From PALSA-1006 sp036171275 (GTDB taxonomy: Bacteria; Pseudomonadota; Gammaproteobacteria; Burkholderiales; Gallionellaceae), in NCBI GenBank assembly GCA_036171275.1, contig JAVHQT010000043.1, forward strand, positions 1 to 43,849: 43,849 nucleotides of DNA, read 5' to 3'. A program made the translations under genes and the position numbers. Positions 9,198-17,150 of the stretch are shown one piece after another. The notes under the pieces were generated by a model, which worked only from the letters and a program-made list of their open reading frames with translations, made no database searches and was not told the origin of the DNA. The number at the start of each line of letters is the position of its first letter. Within the stretch, counting starts at the first letter, position 1.

Positions 9198-9215
9198 TAA
9201 GCAGGAATTGAGCCA
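9198..9215 (-). promoter_or_regulatory. Sigma-54 (RpoN) promoter of the ATP-grasp/Anbu operon
   Basis: On the minus strand the sequence reads TGGCTCAATTCCTGCTTA. It has GG and GC separated by exactly ten bases, with TGGC at -24 and CTGCT at -12, close to the consensus TGGCAC-N5-TTGCA/T. The predicted transcript start is near 9190, 25 nt before the ATP-grasp start codon. Confidence 0.6.
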
Positions 9216-9265
9216 GAAAATTTTATTCAATAAAATCAATAGGTTGGCATTCTAGGCTGCAAAAA

Positions 9266-9282
9266 TGCACAGCGTGTGTGCA
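9266..9282. promoter_or_regulatory. NtrC-like enhancer dyad
   Basis: TGCACAGCGTGTGTGCA is a dyad with perfect 6-base arms and a 5-base spacer, containing the GCAC-N7-GTGC core of NtrC sites. Its centre is about 84 nt upstream of the predicted sigma-54 start, a normal enhancer distance. Extra GGTGCA and TGCAC half-sites lie at 9289-9305. Assignment to NtrC is by motif only. Confidence 0.45.
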
Positions 9283-9362
9283 ACCTTGGTGCAGGCAGAA
9301 TGCACGTGCGCACCATTTGTGAAGAACGGTTTTAGCCAGCCAACCAAAAAAGCTGCGCGAAC

Positions 9363-11513
9363 TTATTTTTTTGGATGGCTAGTGACGTCGAATTGTTCGG
9401 TTAATAATTGCAGTCGCTGCGAGGTTTGGCGTGCGCGCAACATACTGAAATTCAATTCATCCAACGCGCCTCGCATCGACGCGGTGACGGTGGCCACGCC
9501 TTGCACGCCTTGCCCGTAGCGGTGTGCACTATCGGCAATACCTTGAATCAAACCGAACATCCGTTCGATAATTTCCGGCATACCGGTGTTGTCGGCCGCA
9601 GTATCTTCCGCTAAGCGCAAAGCTTCTTCCATTCCGGCCGAACCGACTTCCATAATTTGCACCGCTTCGCGCGCTTGGCTTTGCACGGTATCAATCATGG
9701 TGCGAATTTCGTGCGTTGCTTGGGCGGTGCGTTCCGCTAGTTTGCGCACTTCATCGGCAACCACGGCAAAACCCCGTCCTGCTTCACCCGCCCGTGCTGC
9801 CTCAATCGCAGCATTCAACGCCAGTAAATTGGTCTGCTCGGCGATGGCGTTAATCACCATCACAATCTGTCCAATTTGCTCGGTGCTGCCGCTTAAGCGC
9901 TTGATGGTGGAAGACGATTGCTCAATCGAAGTGCGAATACCTTGAGTCCGTTCCTGTACTAATTTGAACTGATTTTGGGCATTCGTTACCGCCTGTTGCA
10001 TGGCAAGACGAATTTCTGCGGTGGTTTGAGTAGCCGTGTCGATGTCCGACATTTGTTGTTGTAATGCCAGCAGAATTTCTTGAATGGCGGACATGACTTG
10101 CTGAGTGGCGACGCTGGCTTGTTGATTGCACTCCATCATATTTAGATGCGTGTCGTTCATTTCGTTGGTGGTATGAATCACCTGTCCAACGGTGCCGTCC
10201 AAGGTGTCGATAAAGCTATTGACCCATTGCGACATGACGGCAGGTTCGTCCATTGAACCGCTGGAACGATCTAAGCGCTGCGCCAAATTGCTGCCGCCTT
10301 CCGCCAAACCGCGAATGACGCGCCCCATCAAGCGTAAACGCTCGGTCATGGGTTTTAAGCCTATGCGATAGAACAAGGCCAAACTCAGTGCGGACAATCC
10401 TAAACTGAGCAATGCAGTGCCCGCGTTAGGCAAAGAAAATAGGCGTTCCAATCCAAAGGTGAGCAGCCAAGTGCTTGAAATTAAAACAACATTGGTACGC
10501 ATCATGCGAAAATTAACCGAGCGAAAACGGTTCGCCTCTTCCAAATCTGCCTCGCACATCATGCCCCAAGTGTCGATTGAACCGGGCAGCTGAAAGGTTA
10601 GGCCTTTACCAATCACCGGAATGTGGCGGTAATCGGAATAGCCGGGATAGGTGACGAATAAATTTTCACCGTGCGCGATGGTTTCGCGTACACCGGGATG
10701 CAGTTTGCCCGTGGCGGGGTCGTTAAAAATTAGTTCTAATTCAGTATGTTGCTGAATTTTGACCACCCCGAAAGCGGTTTGTACGCCTTGCTTTAAGTTG
10801 TCGCCCAAGCTAAAGGTGTTGTCTTCAAAACGTGAACGGGATAAAGCAGTACCAGGCGCAATGCTGGGATTGAACACCGATTTCACCATAAACAAATAGT
10901 TGTCGCCTGATTCAACAAAAATATGCCCCGCTTCGCGCTGAATTAAATCGCCCAGAACATCATTCGGAACGCGCCCGCACAGGCAGCCGATGACGCTACC
11001 TTGCACCCGAATGGGCAGATAAAACAACAGCGTCACTGCGTCATGGAACTTGGAACTGGACGCGCCAATGGTTTGCGTCAGTGGATCCACCACCGGACCA
11101 TGCAGAAAACGCTGTTGCAATGCCAAGTCCATTACTTTTTTAGGTGTTGCGCTGCGAACGGTTGATCCGGTATAGCTAGACGATACTAATTCTCCTTTAT
11201 AATCAATGACATACAACTCAGAAAAATCAGCGGTGCGCGCCAGCCAGCTTTGCAGCCAAGCAGCGGATACGGACGGCCATTGGTGCGCTAATTCTTCTTG
11301 CATGCCACTCAGTAAATCCCATTTCTGATTCGCCCAATTGATGAGTAGATCGCGCCGAGTGTGGGCGATGCCTTCAAAGGTTTGTTCCAAAACCGAATAG
11401 CGCCGGCGATTGATCAGGGTTGCCCAGCCCAGTGCAAATTGGCCATTTTTGCCCCACCAAGGCAGCCAATTTTGTTCGCTGAAAGTTCTTTCCATTTGTA
11501 CGCTTTTTAACAT
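9363..11513 (-). CDS. Methyl-accepting chemotaxis protein
   Basis: The C-terminal half is a cytoplasmic chemoreceptor signalling domain. Its hairpin tip is recognisable as INAIAEQTNLLALNAAIEAA followed by AGRGFAVVADEVRKLAERT around residues 555-595. Residues ~1-335 form a large sensing region with Cache/PAS-like segments (ELYVIDYKGELVSSSY, LFYLPIRVQGSVIGCLCG). A hydrophobic double stretch at about 338-390 looks like membrane segments placed after the sensor, and no clear N-terminal membrane helix is visible. The sensor may therefore be cytoplasmic, which is uncommon. It would signal through CheA/CheW encoded elsewhere. Start ATG 11513 has GAGGAG 6 nt upstream. A sigma-54-type promoter lies upstream at 11551-11567. 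Confidence 0.88.
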   Translation of the reverse strand: MLKSVQMERTFSEQNWLPWWGKNGQFALGWATLINRRRYSVLEQTFEGIAHTRRDLLINWANQKWDLLSGMQEELAHQWPSVSAAWLQSWLARTADFSELYVIDYKGELVSSSYTGSTVRSATPKKVMDLALQQRFLHGPVVDPLTQTIGASSSKFHDAVTLLFYLPIRVQGSVIGCLCGRVPNDVLGDLIQREAGHIFVESGDNYLFMVKSVFNPSIAPGTALSRSRFEDNTFSLGDNLKQGVQTAFGVVKIQQHTELELIFNDPATGKLHPGVRETIAHGENLFVTYPGYSDYRHIPVIGKGLTFQLPGSIDTWGMMCEADLEEANRFRSVNFRMMRTNVVLISSTWLLTFGLERLFSLPNAGTALLSLGLSALSLALFYRIGLKPMTERLRLMGRVIRGLAEGGSNLAQRLDRSSGSMDEPAVMSQWVNSFIDTLDGTVGQVIHTTNEMNDTHLNMMECNQQASVATQQVMSAIQEILLALQQQMSDIDTATQTTAEIRLAMQQAVTNAQNQFKLVQERTQGIRTSIEQSSSTIKRLSGSTEQIGQIVMVINAIAEQTNLLALNAAIEAARAGEAGRGFAVVADEVRKLAERTAQATHEIRTMIDTVQSQAREAVQIMEVGSAGMEEALRLAEDTAADNTGMPEIIERMFGLIQGIADSAHRYGQGVQGVATVTASMRGALDELNFSMLRARQTSQRLQLLTEQFDVTSHPKK

Positions 11514-11550
11514 GATGCTCTCCTCGTTATTTTTTTGGTTTGAGTCTATT

Positions 11551-11567
11551 CAGCAATATCTATGCCG
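11551..11567 (-). promoter_or_regulatory. Sigma-54 promoter of the chemoreceptor gene
   Basis: The minus strand reads CGGCATAGATATTGCTG. GGCA and TTGCT sit at the -24 and -12 positions with GG-N10-GC spacing, a close match to the RpoN consensus. The predicted start is near 11541, 28 nt before the ATG of the chemoreceptor. Confidence 0.55.
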
Positions 11568-11628
11568 CGTCGGTTTTGCGAAAATAGTTCGATTTAGGGC
11601 ATCCAAAAACCATGCTTATGCGCAAACT

Positions 11629-11645
11629 TGGTGCGTGCTGCACCA
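11629..11645. promoter_or_regulatory. 17 bp dyad upstream of the chemoreceptor sigma-54 promoter
   Basis: TGGTGCGTGCTGCACCA is a perfect 6-base dyad with a 5-base spacer, about 95 nt upstream of the predicted transcript start. Its half-sites point the opposite way to classic NtrC sites, so another enhancer-binding protein may use it. Confidence 0.35.
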
Positions 11646-11723
11646 GATTGGATGGGCGATCAGGCGGATTGTGTTGTCTGCTAAAACTGGTTTTTGCTGT
11701 GACCTGAGTATTTCCTTAAGGAA

Positions 11724-11831
11724 GCGCTGATTAAATCAACCGTTCGCCCTGAGCTTGTCGAAGGGTGATTTTAACTAATTGATTATCATTGGATTTATTT
11801 CGTTATGGTTCGACAAGCTCACCACGAACGG
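11724..11831. repeat. Inverted pair of REP-like TTCGACAAGCTC repeats
   Basis: Unit A covers 11724-11768 and contains CCGTTCGCCCTGAGCTTG followed by TCGAAGGG. Unit B, in opposite orientation at about 11804-11831, gives CCGTTCGTGGTGAGCTTG followed by TCGAACCA. Each unit is a small hairpin around the same GAGCTTGTCGA loop. The stem is CCCT/AGGG in one and TGGT/ACCA in the other, so both arms changed together. Such paired units are typical of bacterial REP/BIME elements. Confidence 0.65.
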
Positions 11832-11848
11832 AATAAATTAGTATTTCC

Positions 11849-13996
11849 TTAATTTGTTAAGAAACGCTCAAACGCGTCCAGCGGGAGCGGGCGGCTGAAA
11901 TGATAGCCCTGCAATTCGTCGCAACCGATGCCGTGCAAAAACGCTTGTTGATACGGTGTTTCAACGCCTTCGGCAATCACCTTCATATTTAAACTGTGTC
12001 CCAAGGCGATAATTGCTTTCAAAATTGCCACGTTGCTCGGTTCGGTTTCTAAATGGCTGACAAAAATTTGGTCGATTTTTAGCCTATCCACCGGAAAATC
12101 TTTTAAATACGCCATACTGGAATAGCCCGTACCGAAATCATCAATCGCCAGCTTCACGCCCAACGCTTTCAATTCGCGCAAGGTTTTGATAAAGCTTTTG
12201 GTGTCATGCACCAAGCTGCTTTCAGTAATTTCCAATTCCAAACACGCTGGATCTAAGCCGCTGTTCTGCAACGCCGCCTGCACGCTGGCGACTAAGTCCG
12301 ACTGGCGGAATTGTCGAGGCGATACATTGACTGCAATCGGTAATTTTTGCCCCGCCTGTTGATTGAGTACAACGCCTTGCCGACACGCTTCTTGCAACAC
12401 CCAACGTCCGATGTCTTCAATCAACCCTGTTTCTTCTGCCACCGGAATAAAACTGGCGGGCGAAATCATCGGTTCACCCGCAGGCTGCCAGCGAATCAAC
12501 GCCTCTGCGCCGCAGACTTTTCCGCTGGCAAAATCCATCTTTGGTTGATAGTGTAATAAAAACTCATTTTTTTCAAAGGCTTGCCGAAGTCGATATTCTA
12601 AATCCAGCCGTTCCATCAGCCGCTTGTTTAACTCTTCCGTATAAAACTGGAACATGTTGCGTCCAGATTGTTTCGCTTTATACATCGCTGAATCGGCATA
12701 TTTCAACAACGCGGTGGTGTCGTGTGAATCATCCGGATACACGCAAATCCCGATACTGCACGACACAATAAACTCACGATTTTCCACCAAACACGGCTCG
12801 GCCACTGACGCCAACACGCGCTGCATACTTTCTGAAATAGCTTCAATTTTGTGCAAACCAGTCAGCAACAAGACAAATTCATCGCCACCCAGCCGTACCA
12901 CGGTATCCACTTCGCGCACACAGTGCGACAAGCGTTCCGCCATGATTTTGAGCAACGCATCACCGACATCATGCCCCATGCTGTCGTTGATAATTTTGAA
13001 CTGATCCAGGTCAACAAAGGCCACCGCCACCTTGCTGCCGTAACGATCCGATAAACTCATGCAATGTTGCAATCTATCGACCAGTAAAGTCCGATTCGGC
13101 AGACCAGTCAGCGTATCGTGGGTCGATTGATATTCCAGCGCTTGTTCGTGTTGTTTGCGTTCGGTGATGTCTTCCACTGTGCCTTCGTAAAACAGTAAAT
13201 TTCCTTTCTCGTCCCGGACTTCGCGGGCATTTTCGGAAATCCAAATCACCTCCCCATTTTGTCGCAGCACTTCCGCTTCAAAATTTTTCACCTGACCATG
13301 CCGGCTCATCAAGCGTCTAAATTCTTCGCGTTTACCGGGTTGTGCGTACAGCTGGCGATTGATGTCGGTTAAATTGTTCAATAAATCTTCATTAGAAGCA
13401 TAGCCATAGATTTTTGTCAGTGCGGGATTAAAGTTTAAATATTGTCCATCCGGCGAGGTTTGATAAATGCCTTCAATCGCGTGTTCAAAAATAGAACGGT
13501 ATCGCGCCTCGGCAGCTTGTGCCGCCAGTTCGCTCAATTTTTGTTGCGTAATATCTTGCAAAACACCTTCGATGGCTTCGATTTCACCGCGTTCATTAAC
13601 GATCGCACCGCCCCGTTCGGCCAACCAACGAACCTCGCCATCGGCATGAATAATTCGATATTCGGTGATAAAACGCTTGCCTTGTTCCACGGCTTCATTA
13701 ATCAGTTCGCGCACGAAATCTCGATCTTCAGGGTGCGTAAGCGCATTCCAATTGATGGTTTGGCCGTCTAAAAAAGCCTCGGCGGTATAGCCAGTCAATT
13801 GCTGGCAACCGTTGCCAACTAAAACCATCGTCCAGTGTCCATCGTTTAGACAGCAATAAAAAGTCCCATCTAAATTTTTGAGTAACGCATCCAACATTCG
13901 CTCATTATCTTGAATGCGACTGCGCAAACCGGCACTGAGATTCGAGTGCAGTGCAGTATTTTTAATTTTTTCGAGCATGAGTAAAGCGCCCTTCAT
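11849..13996 (-). CDS. PAS-PAS-GGDEF-EAL bifunctional c-di-GMP protein
   Basis: The 715-residue protein has PAS domains with PAC tails at about 35-150 and 165-280, a GGDEF domain at 290-450 and an EAL domain at 460-712. The cyclase motif is intact (RLGGDEF, 368-374), and an RxxD inhibitory site (Arg361, Asp364) lies five residues before it. The EAL domain keeps GAEALIRW, ELEITES, DDFGTGYSS, KIDQIFV and AEGVET, so both diguanylate cyclase and phosphodiesterase activity are possible. There is no membrane segment, so it is a cytoplasmic sensor of unknown ligand. The start is uncertain: ATG 13996 or ATG 13978 (MLEKIKN), neither with a strong ribosome-binding site. It appears to be transcribed alone. 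Confidence 0.88.
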   Translation of the reverse strand: MKGALLMLEKIKNTALHSNLSAGLRSRIQDNERMLDALLKNLDGTFYCCLNDGHWTMVLVGNGCQQLTGYTAEAFLDGQTINWNALTHPEDRDFVRELINEAVEQGKRFITEYRIIHADGEVRWLAERGGAIVNERGEIEAIEGVLQDITQQKLSELAAQAAEARYRSIFEHAIEGIYQTSPDGQYLNFNPALTKIYGYASNEDLLNNLTDINRQLYAQPGKREEFRRLMSRHGQVKNFEAEVLRQNGEVIWISENAREVRDEKGNLLFYEGTVEDITERKQHEQALEYQSTHDTLTGLPNRTLLVDRLQHCMSLSDRYGSKVAVAFVDLDQFKIINDSMGHDVGDALLKIMAERLSHCVREVDTVVRLGGDEFVLLLTGLHKIEAISESMQRVLASVAEPCLVENREFIVSCSIGICVYPDDSHDTTALLKYADSAMYKAKQSGRNMFQFYTEELNKRLMERLDLEYRLRQAFEKNEFLLHYQPKMDFASGKVCGAEALIRWQPAGEPMISPASFIPVAEETGLIEDIGRWVLQEACRQGVVLNQQAGQKLPIAVNVSPRQFRQSDLVASVQAALQNSGLDPACLELEITESSLVHDTKSFIKTLRELKALGVKLAIDDFGTGYSSMAYLKDFPVDRLKIDQIFVSHLETEPSNVAILKAIIALGHSLNMKVIAEGVETPYQQAFLHGIGCDELQGYHFSRPLPLDAFERFLTN

Positions 13997-14249
13997 TGGT
14001 TAACTGAAAAAATATGCCGCAGTAAATTGCAGCGAGATCTGGATTTGATTAATTTAAAGCAATAACAATGCCACTAAGCGCTGTTATCTTGATTAAAAGC
14101 ATCTAAGGAGTTGATCATTAAGGAAGGGCTTCGCGATTTGAGTGATTTAATCGCTTCGTATTTGCACTAAAGGACGCACCAGAAGTGAACATGCCGAAAA
14201 AAACAATGCAGGAGAGAGGGCTTGCTGGAGCGTAAAAAAAGTTCAAAAA

Positions 14250-14800
14250 CGGGCAGTGTGATTGAGATTTCAAATCCTGCTGAGGGTAAGTTTTTAGCCA
14301 GTATGCATCCACCATGTGCTTGCACGACACGCTGCGTAATCGCTAAACCGAGGCCATAGCCTAACTTTTTACTATTTGTTGTGCTACGGAAGAATGGTTG
14401 AAAAATGCTTTCAAGTTGTGACGATGGCACACCGCTACCTTGGTCAGTTATGGTGATGCTGGTCTGTTTTGATGAAGTATCTTGCTTCACAACAATGCTG
14501 ACTCGCGAACTCTCAGGCGAATGTAAAACGGCATTGCGTACAACATTTTCAATCGCCCGATAAAGCGTCTCATGGTTTCCCTTTAGCTGTATTGATTCAG
14601 GCAAGCTGACATCCACACGGCAATTTTTGGTGTCAGCCTCTATCGGGGGAAGCAAAATCTGGGGGACGGTGTGGGTTCTGATGCTCACTGCCAATAATCT
14701 GATGAGGACGTAACGCCTAAATGGCGAAGCCAACTCCCATCGAGGTAAGCACTTGAGCGACCCAAAAAATGAAGAAAAATTTCCAGAACAGTCTTCCCAT
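14250..14800 (-). pseudogene. Sensor histidine kinase remnant with internal deletion
   Basis: A start codon at 14800 opens a 27-codon frame beginning MGRLFWKFFFIFWVAQ. This is the typical first transmembrane segment of a CpxA-like kinase, and it ends at TAG 14719-14717. A different frame directly downstream encodes a kinase ATPase domain with an N box (IENVVRNAVLHSP), a G1 box (DQGSGVP) and LGYGLGLAITQRVVQAHGG, ending near SITLPV. The periplasmic, HAMP and His-phosphoacceptor regions are missing, so a large internal deletion with frame change has removed the core. The remaining open frame runs to 14167 but the last ~30 codons do not look like kinase. It lies 3 nt after the stop of a response regulator tail. 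The gene is dead. Confidence 0.75.
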
Positions 14801-14803
14801 TCC

Positions 14804-14895
14804 CTACTCCTTAATCAGCATATAGCCTTTACGAATAACCGCATTGATATATATGCGGGCTGAAACCGAATCTAAGATCTGGGCGATTTTAACTG
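14804..14895 (-). pseudogene. OmpR-type response regulator C-terminal remnant
   Basis: On the minus strand a short frame ends SVSARIYINAVIRKGYMLIK then E and TAG at 14806-14804. The INAVIRKGYML ending resembles the C-terminal wing of OmpR-family winged-helix regulators. No receiver domain or most of the DNA-binding domain is present upstream. It is followed 3 nt later by the start of the broken histidine kinase, which is the usual regulator-sensor order. Confidence 0.45.
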
Positions 14896-14969
14896 AACCC
14901 CAACGTAAGCATCTACTTCAGCACATGGGGCCACCACCACGCCCATAATTTATTTCTGACTTGCCGAAT

Positions 14970-15011
14970 AATTGCCAATAAATGTGTAACACCATGAATT
15001 TATTGGCAATT
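14970..15011. repeat. 14 bp perfect inverted repeat (hairpin, possible terminator)
   Basis: ATTGCCAATAAAT at 14971-14983 pairs perfectly with ATTTATTGGCAAT at 14998-15010, plus one further flanking A-T pair, around a 14 nt loop. It is followed on the plus strand by TTTT. It lies in the non-coding gap between the decayed two-component genes and the small exported protein. It could be an intrinsic terminator or the trace of a small mobile repeat. Confidence 0.5.
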
Positions 15012-15126
15012 TTTAATTCTCTCAATTTCTGGTGCCACGATTGATTTGGGCACAAATTACAACTATGAGATTTTTCCAAGGATGCATTTAGGGGTGGGTG
15101 TTGGCGCAATAATAAGGAGTAATTTT

Positions 15127-15412
15127 ATGAAAATCGCAAATAAATCATTGGTTAAGTTTAGTTTGCTGGCTGCCTTTTTATGTTTACCTGACCTGCTTTT
15201 AGCGCAGTCGCTTGAAAATCAAGAAGCGCCGCCTCGGGCCACCAAGAGAAGCACTTGATGCCTGTAAATCCTTGAGCGCAAATCAAGCGTGTCGCTTTAA
15301 CTCACCACACGGTACTGTCGTAGGCAGTTGTTGGGCACCTGAAGGCAAGCCGCTGGCGTGCAAACCCAAAGCTGGTTCCAACAATTACCGTGGCGTACGA
15401 AGTAATGAGTAA
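15127..15412 (+). pseudogene. Small exported four-cysteine protein, frameshifted
   Basis: ATG 15127, preceded by AAGGAGT, opens MKIANKSLVKFSLLAAFLCL, a clear signal peptide ending near LLLAQ. The frame ends at TGA 15256-15258 after PPRATKRST. The +1-shifted frame, overlapping from about 15239, continues PPREALDACKSLSANQACRF and GSCWAPEGKPLACKP to 15412. The product would be about 90 residues with four cysteines, resembling short exported proteins with a PPxEAxxAC motif. Removing one G from the GGG run at 15236-15238 restores a single frame. This is either a real frameshift or a base-call error. It is divergent from the decayed two-component genes and may have belonged with them. Confidence 0.65.
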
Positions 15413-15513
15413 CTGGCTTTCCAAATCTAAAGCTTTTTTAAGGCATAACCAAAAAAACTGTTAGCATGAATTCGCGATGAATTTGATCACGAAAAATCAG
15501 GGAAAGGGCAGCC

Positions 15514-17004
15514 ATGTTTGAATCAGCGGAATTGGGACACAAAATAAACAAGGACGTGTACGACGCAGAAGTGCCGGCGTTGCGTGAAGCCTTGTTGGAT
15601 GTGCAATTTGATTTAGCCGAAAAAGCCAAGTTTCCGGTGATTATTTTAATCGGCGGTGTGGACGGTGCGGGGCGCGGCGAAACGGTGAATTTACTCAATG
15701 AATGGATGGATCCGCGCTTTATTCAAACGCATGGGATGGGCGAGCCGTCGGATGAAGAAATGGAACGTCCAATGATGTGGCGTTTTTGGCGTGCGTTGCC
15801 GCCGAAAGGGAAAATCGGCGTGTTTTTAGGTTCTTGGTACACCTGGCCGATTTTGAATCGGGTGCGCGGCGTGACCAAACCTGCGGAGCTGGATCAAAGT
15901 TTGGAGCGCGCCAAACGACTGGAAAAAATGCTGACCGATGAAGGTGCGCTCATCATCAAATTTTGGTTGCATCTTTCAAAAGCAAAGCAGCAAACACGGT
16001 TGAAATTGCTGGAGGCAAATGCCAAAACCCGTTGGCGGGTGACTAAGCGCGACTGGGATAATTACAAACGTTACGACAAATTTTTGACCATTCACGAAAG
16101 CGTTATTCGGCATACCAGTACCGCTGAAGCACCGTGGATTGTGGTGGAAGGCGAAGATGCGCGTTATCGCAGTTTGACCGTGGGCAAAGTGATTTTGCAG
16201 GCGATACGGCATCGGCTGGACGAATTGGGCACAAAGAAAGAAACGCCGATTCGCGCTGCGCCGTTTTTGCCATCCATCGACAACTTGCATATTTTGCAAG
16301 CCCTTGATTTAAAACAGAAATTAGCCAAAAAGAAATATCAAGTTGAGTTGGAAAAATATCAGGGCAAATTAGCCCTGCTTACCCGTGATGCGAAATTTAA
16401 AGAAATGACTGTATTGGCGGTGTTTGAAGGCAACGATGCAGCTGGCAAAGGCAGCAGCATTCGTCGTATCACCAGCGCGGTGGATGCGCGGCAATATCAG
16501 GTGGTGCCGATTGCCGCGCCCACTGAGGAAGAGCGCGCACAACCGTATTTATGGCGTTTCTGGCGGCACATTCCGCGTAAAGGTCGGGTGACGATTTTTG
16601 ATCGCTCGTGGTATGGGCGGGTGTTGGTGGAACGGGTGGAAAAGTTTTGTGCTGAAGCCGACTGGATGCGCGCTTACCACGAGATTAATGACTTTGAAGC
16701 GCAACTGGTTAGACACAATGTGGTGGTGGTCAAATTTTGGCTCACCATTAGCAAAGACGAGCAGTTACGCCGTTTTGAAGAACGCAAAAACACCAGTTTC
16801 AAACGCTTTAAAATCACCGACGAAGATTGGCGTAACCGCGAAAAATGGGAAGATTACGAACATGCGATTTGCGACATGGTTGATCGCACCAGCACCCAAC
16901 TTGCGCCGTGGACGTTGGTAGAGGCAAATGATAAGTACTTTGCCCGCATTAAAGTGCTGAAAACCCTGTGTCAGCGAATTGAGGCCGCTATTGCCGCGTG
17001 TTAA
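15514..17004 (+). CDS. pap: Polyphosphate:AMP phosphotransferase (two-domain PPK2 family)
   Basis: The 496-residue protein contains two tandem PPK2 domains. The first has a degenerate phosphate-binding loop GGVDGAGRGE (residues ~47-56). The second has a complete Walker A loop GNDAAGKGSS (~305-314) and a WRFWRHIPRKGRVTIFDRSW block containing the Walker B region. This tandem layout and length are those of class II PPK2 enzymes, which use polyphosphate to phosphorylate AMP to ADP, with the C-terminal domain catalytic. Its role is recycling AMP and feeding nucleotide pools from stored polyphosphate. ATG 15514 is preceded by GGGAAAGGGCAGCC. It is transcribed alone. phoB lies about 4 kb away, but no Pho box was seen in front of this gene. 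Confidence 0.9.
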   Translation: MFESAELGHKINKDVYDAEVPALREALLDVQFDLAEKAKFPVIILIGGVDGAGRGETVNLLNEWMDPRFIQTHGMGEPSDEEMERPMMWRFWRALPPKGKIGVFLGSWYTWPILNRVRGVTKPAELDQSLERAKRLEKMLTDEGALIIKFWLHLSKAKQQTRLKLLEANAKTRWRVTKRDWDNYKRYDKFLTIHESVIRHTSTAEAPWIVVEGEDARYRSLTVGKVILQAIRHRLDELGTKKETPIRAAPFLPSIDNLHILQALDLKQKLAKKKYQVELEKYQGKLALLTRDAKFKEMTVLAVFEGNDAAGKGSSIRRITSAVDARQYQVVPIAAPTEEERAQPYLWRFWRHIPRKGRVTIFDRSWYGRVLVERVEKFCAEADWMRAYHEINDFEAQLVRHNVVVVKFWLTISKDEQLRRFEERKNTSFKRFKITDEDWRNREKWEDYEHAICDMVDRTSTQLAPWTLVEANDKYFARIKVLKTLCQRIEAAIAAC

Positions 17005-17063
17005 ATTTCATCGGCGATTTCCATCCGAGACGTTAAAGTGGTTAATATTTAGCACTTCCTCGG

Positions 17064-17069
17064 TATAAT
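17064..17069 (+). promoter_or_regulatory. Candidate -10 element upstream of the FKBP gene
   Basis: A perfect TATAAT lies in the 146 bp between the polyphosphate enzyme stop and the FKBP start codon. The -35 region (GTTAAT at 17 nt) is weak. Confidence 0.35.
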
Positions 17070-17150
17070 ACGGACAGAACATAAGGGTTGCAGCGATGCA
17101 GTCCTTTTTCTTTTTTAACTGGGTCTCACAGTGTCTGCTTGAAAATAATA

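Larger units (their letters stand above)
11514..11848. other. Intergenic region: regulatory sites and paired repeats
   Basis: This 335 bp stretch lies between the GGDEF-EAL gene stop and the chemoreceptor start. It holds a sigma-54-type promoter, a 17 bp dyad and two inverted copies of the TTCGACAAGCTC repeat, described separately. No further gene was recognised. Confidence 0.5.

Noticed and set aside
9279..9317. Second complete NtrC site formed by the GGTGCA and TGCACG half-sites
   Set aside because: Neither half has a partner at the right spacing and orientation; they are noted only as half-sites.
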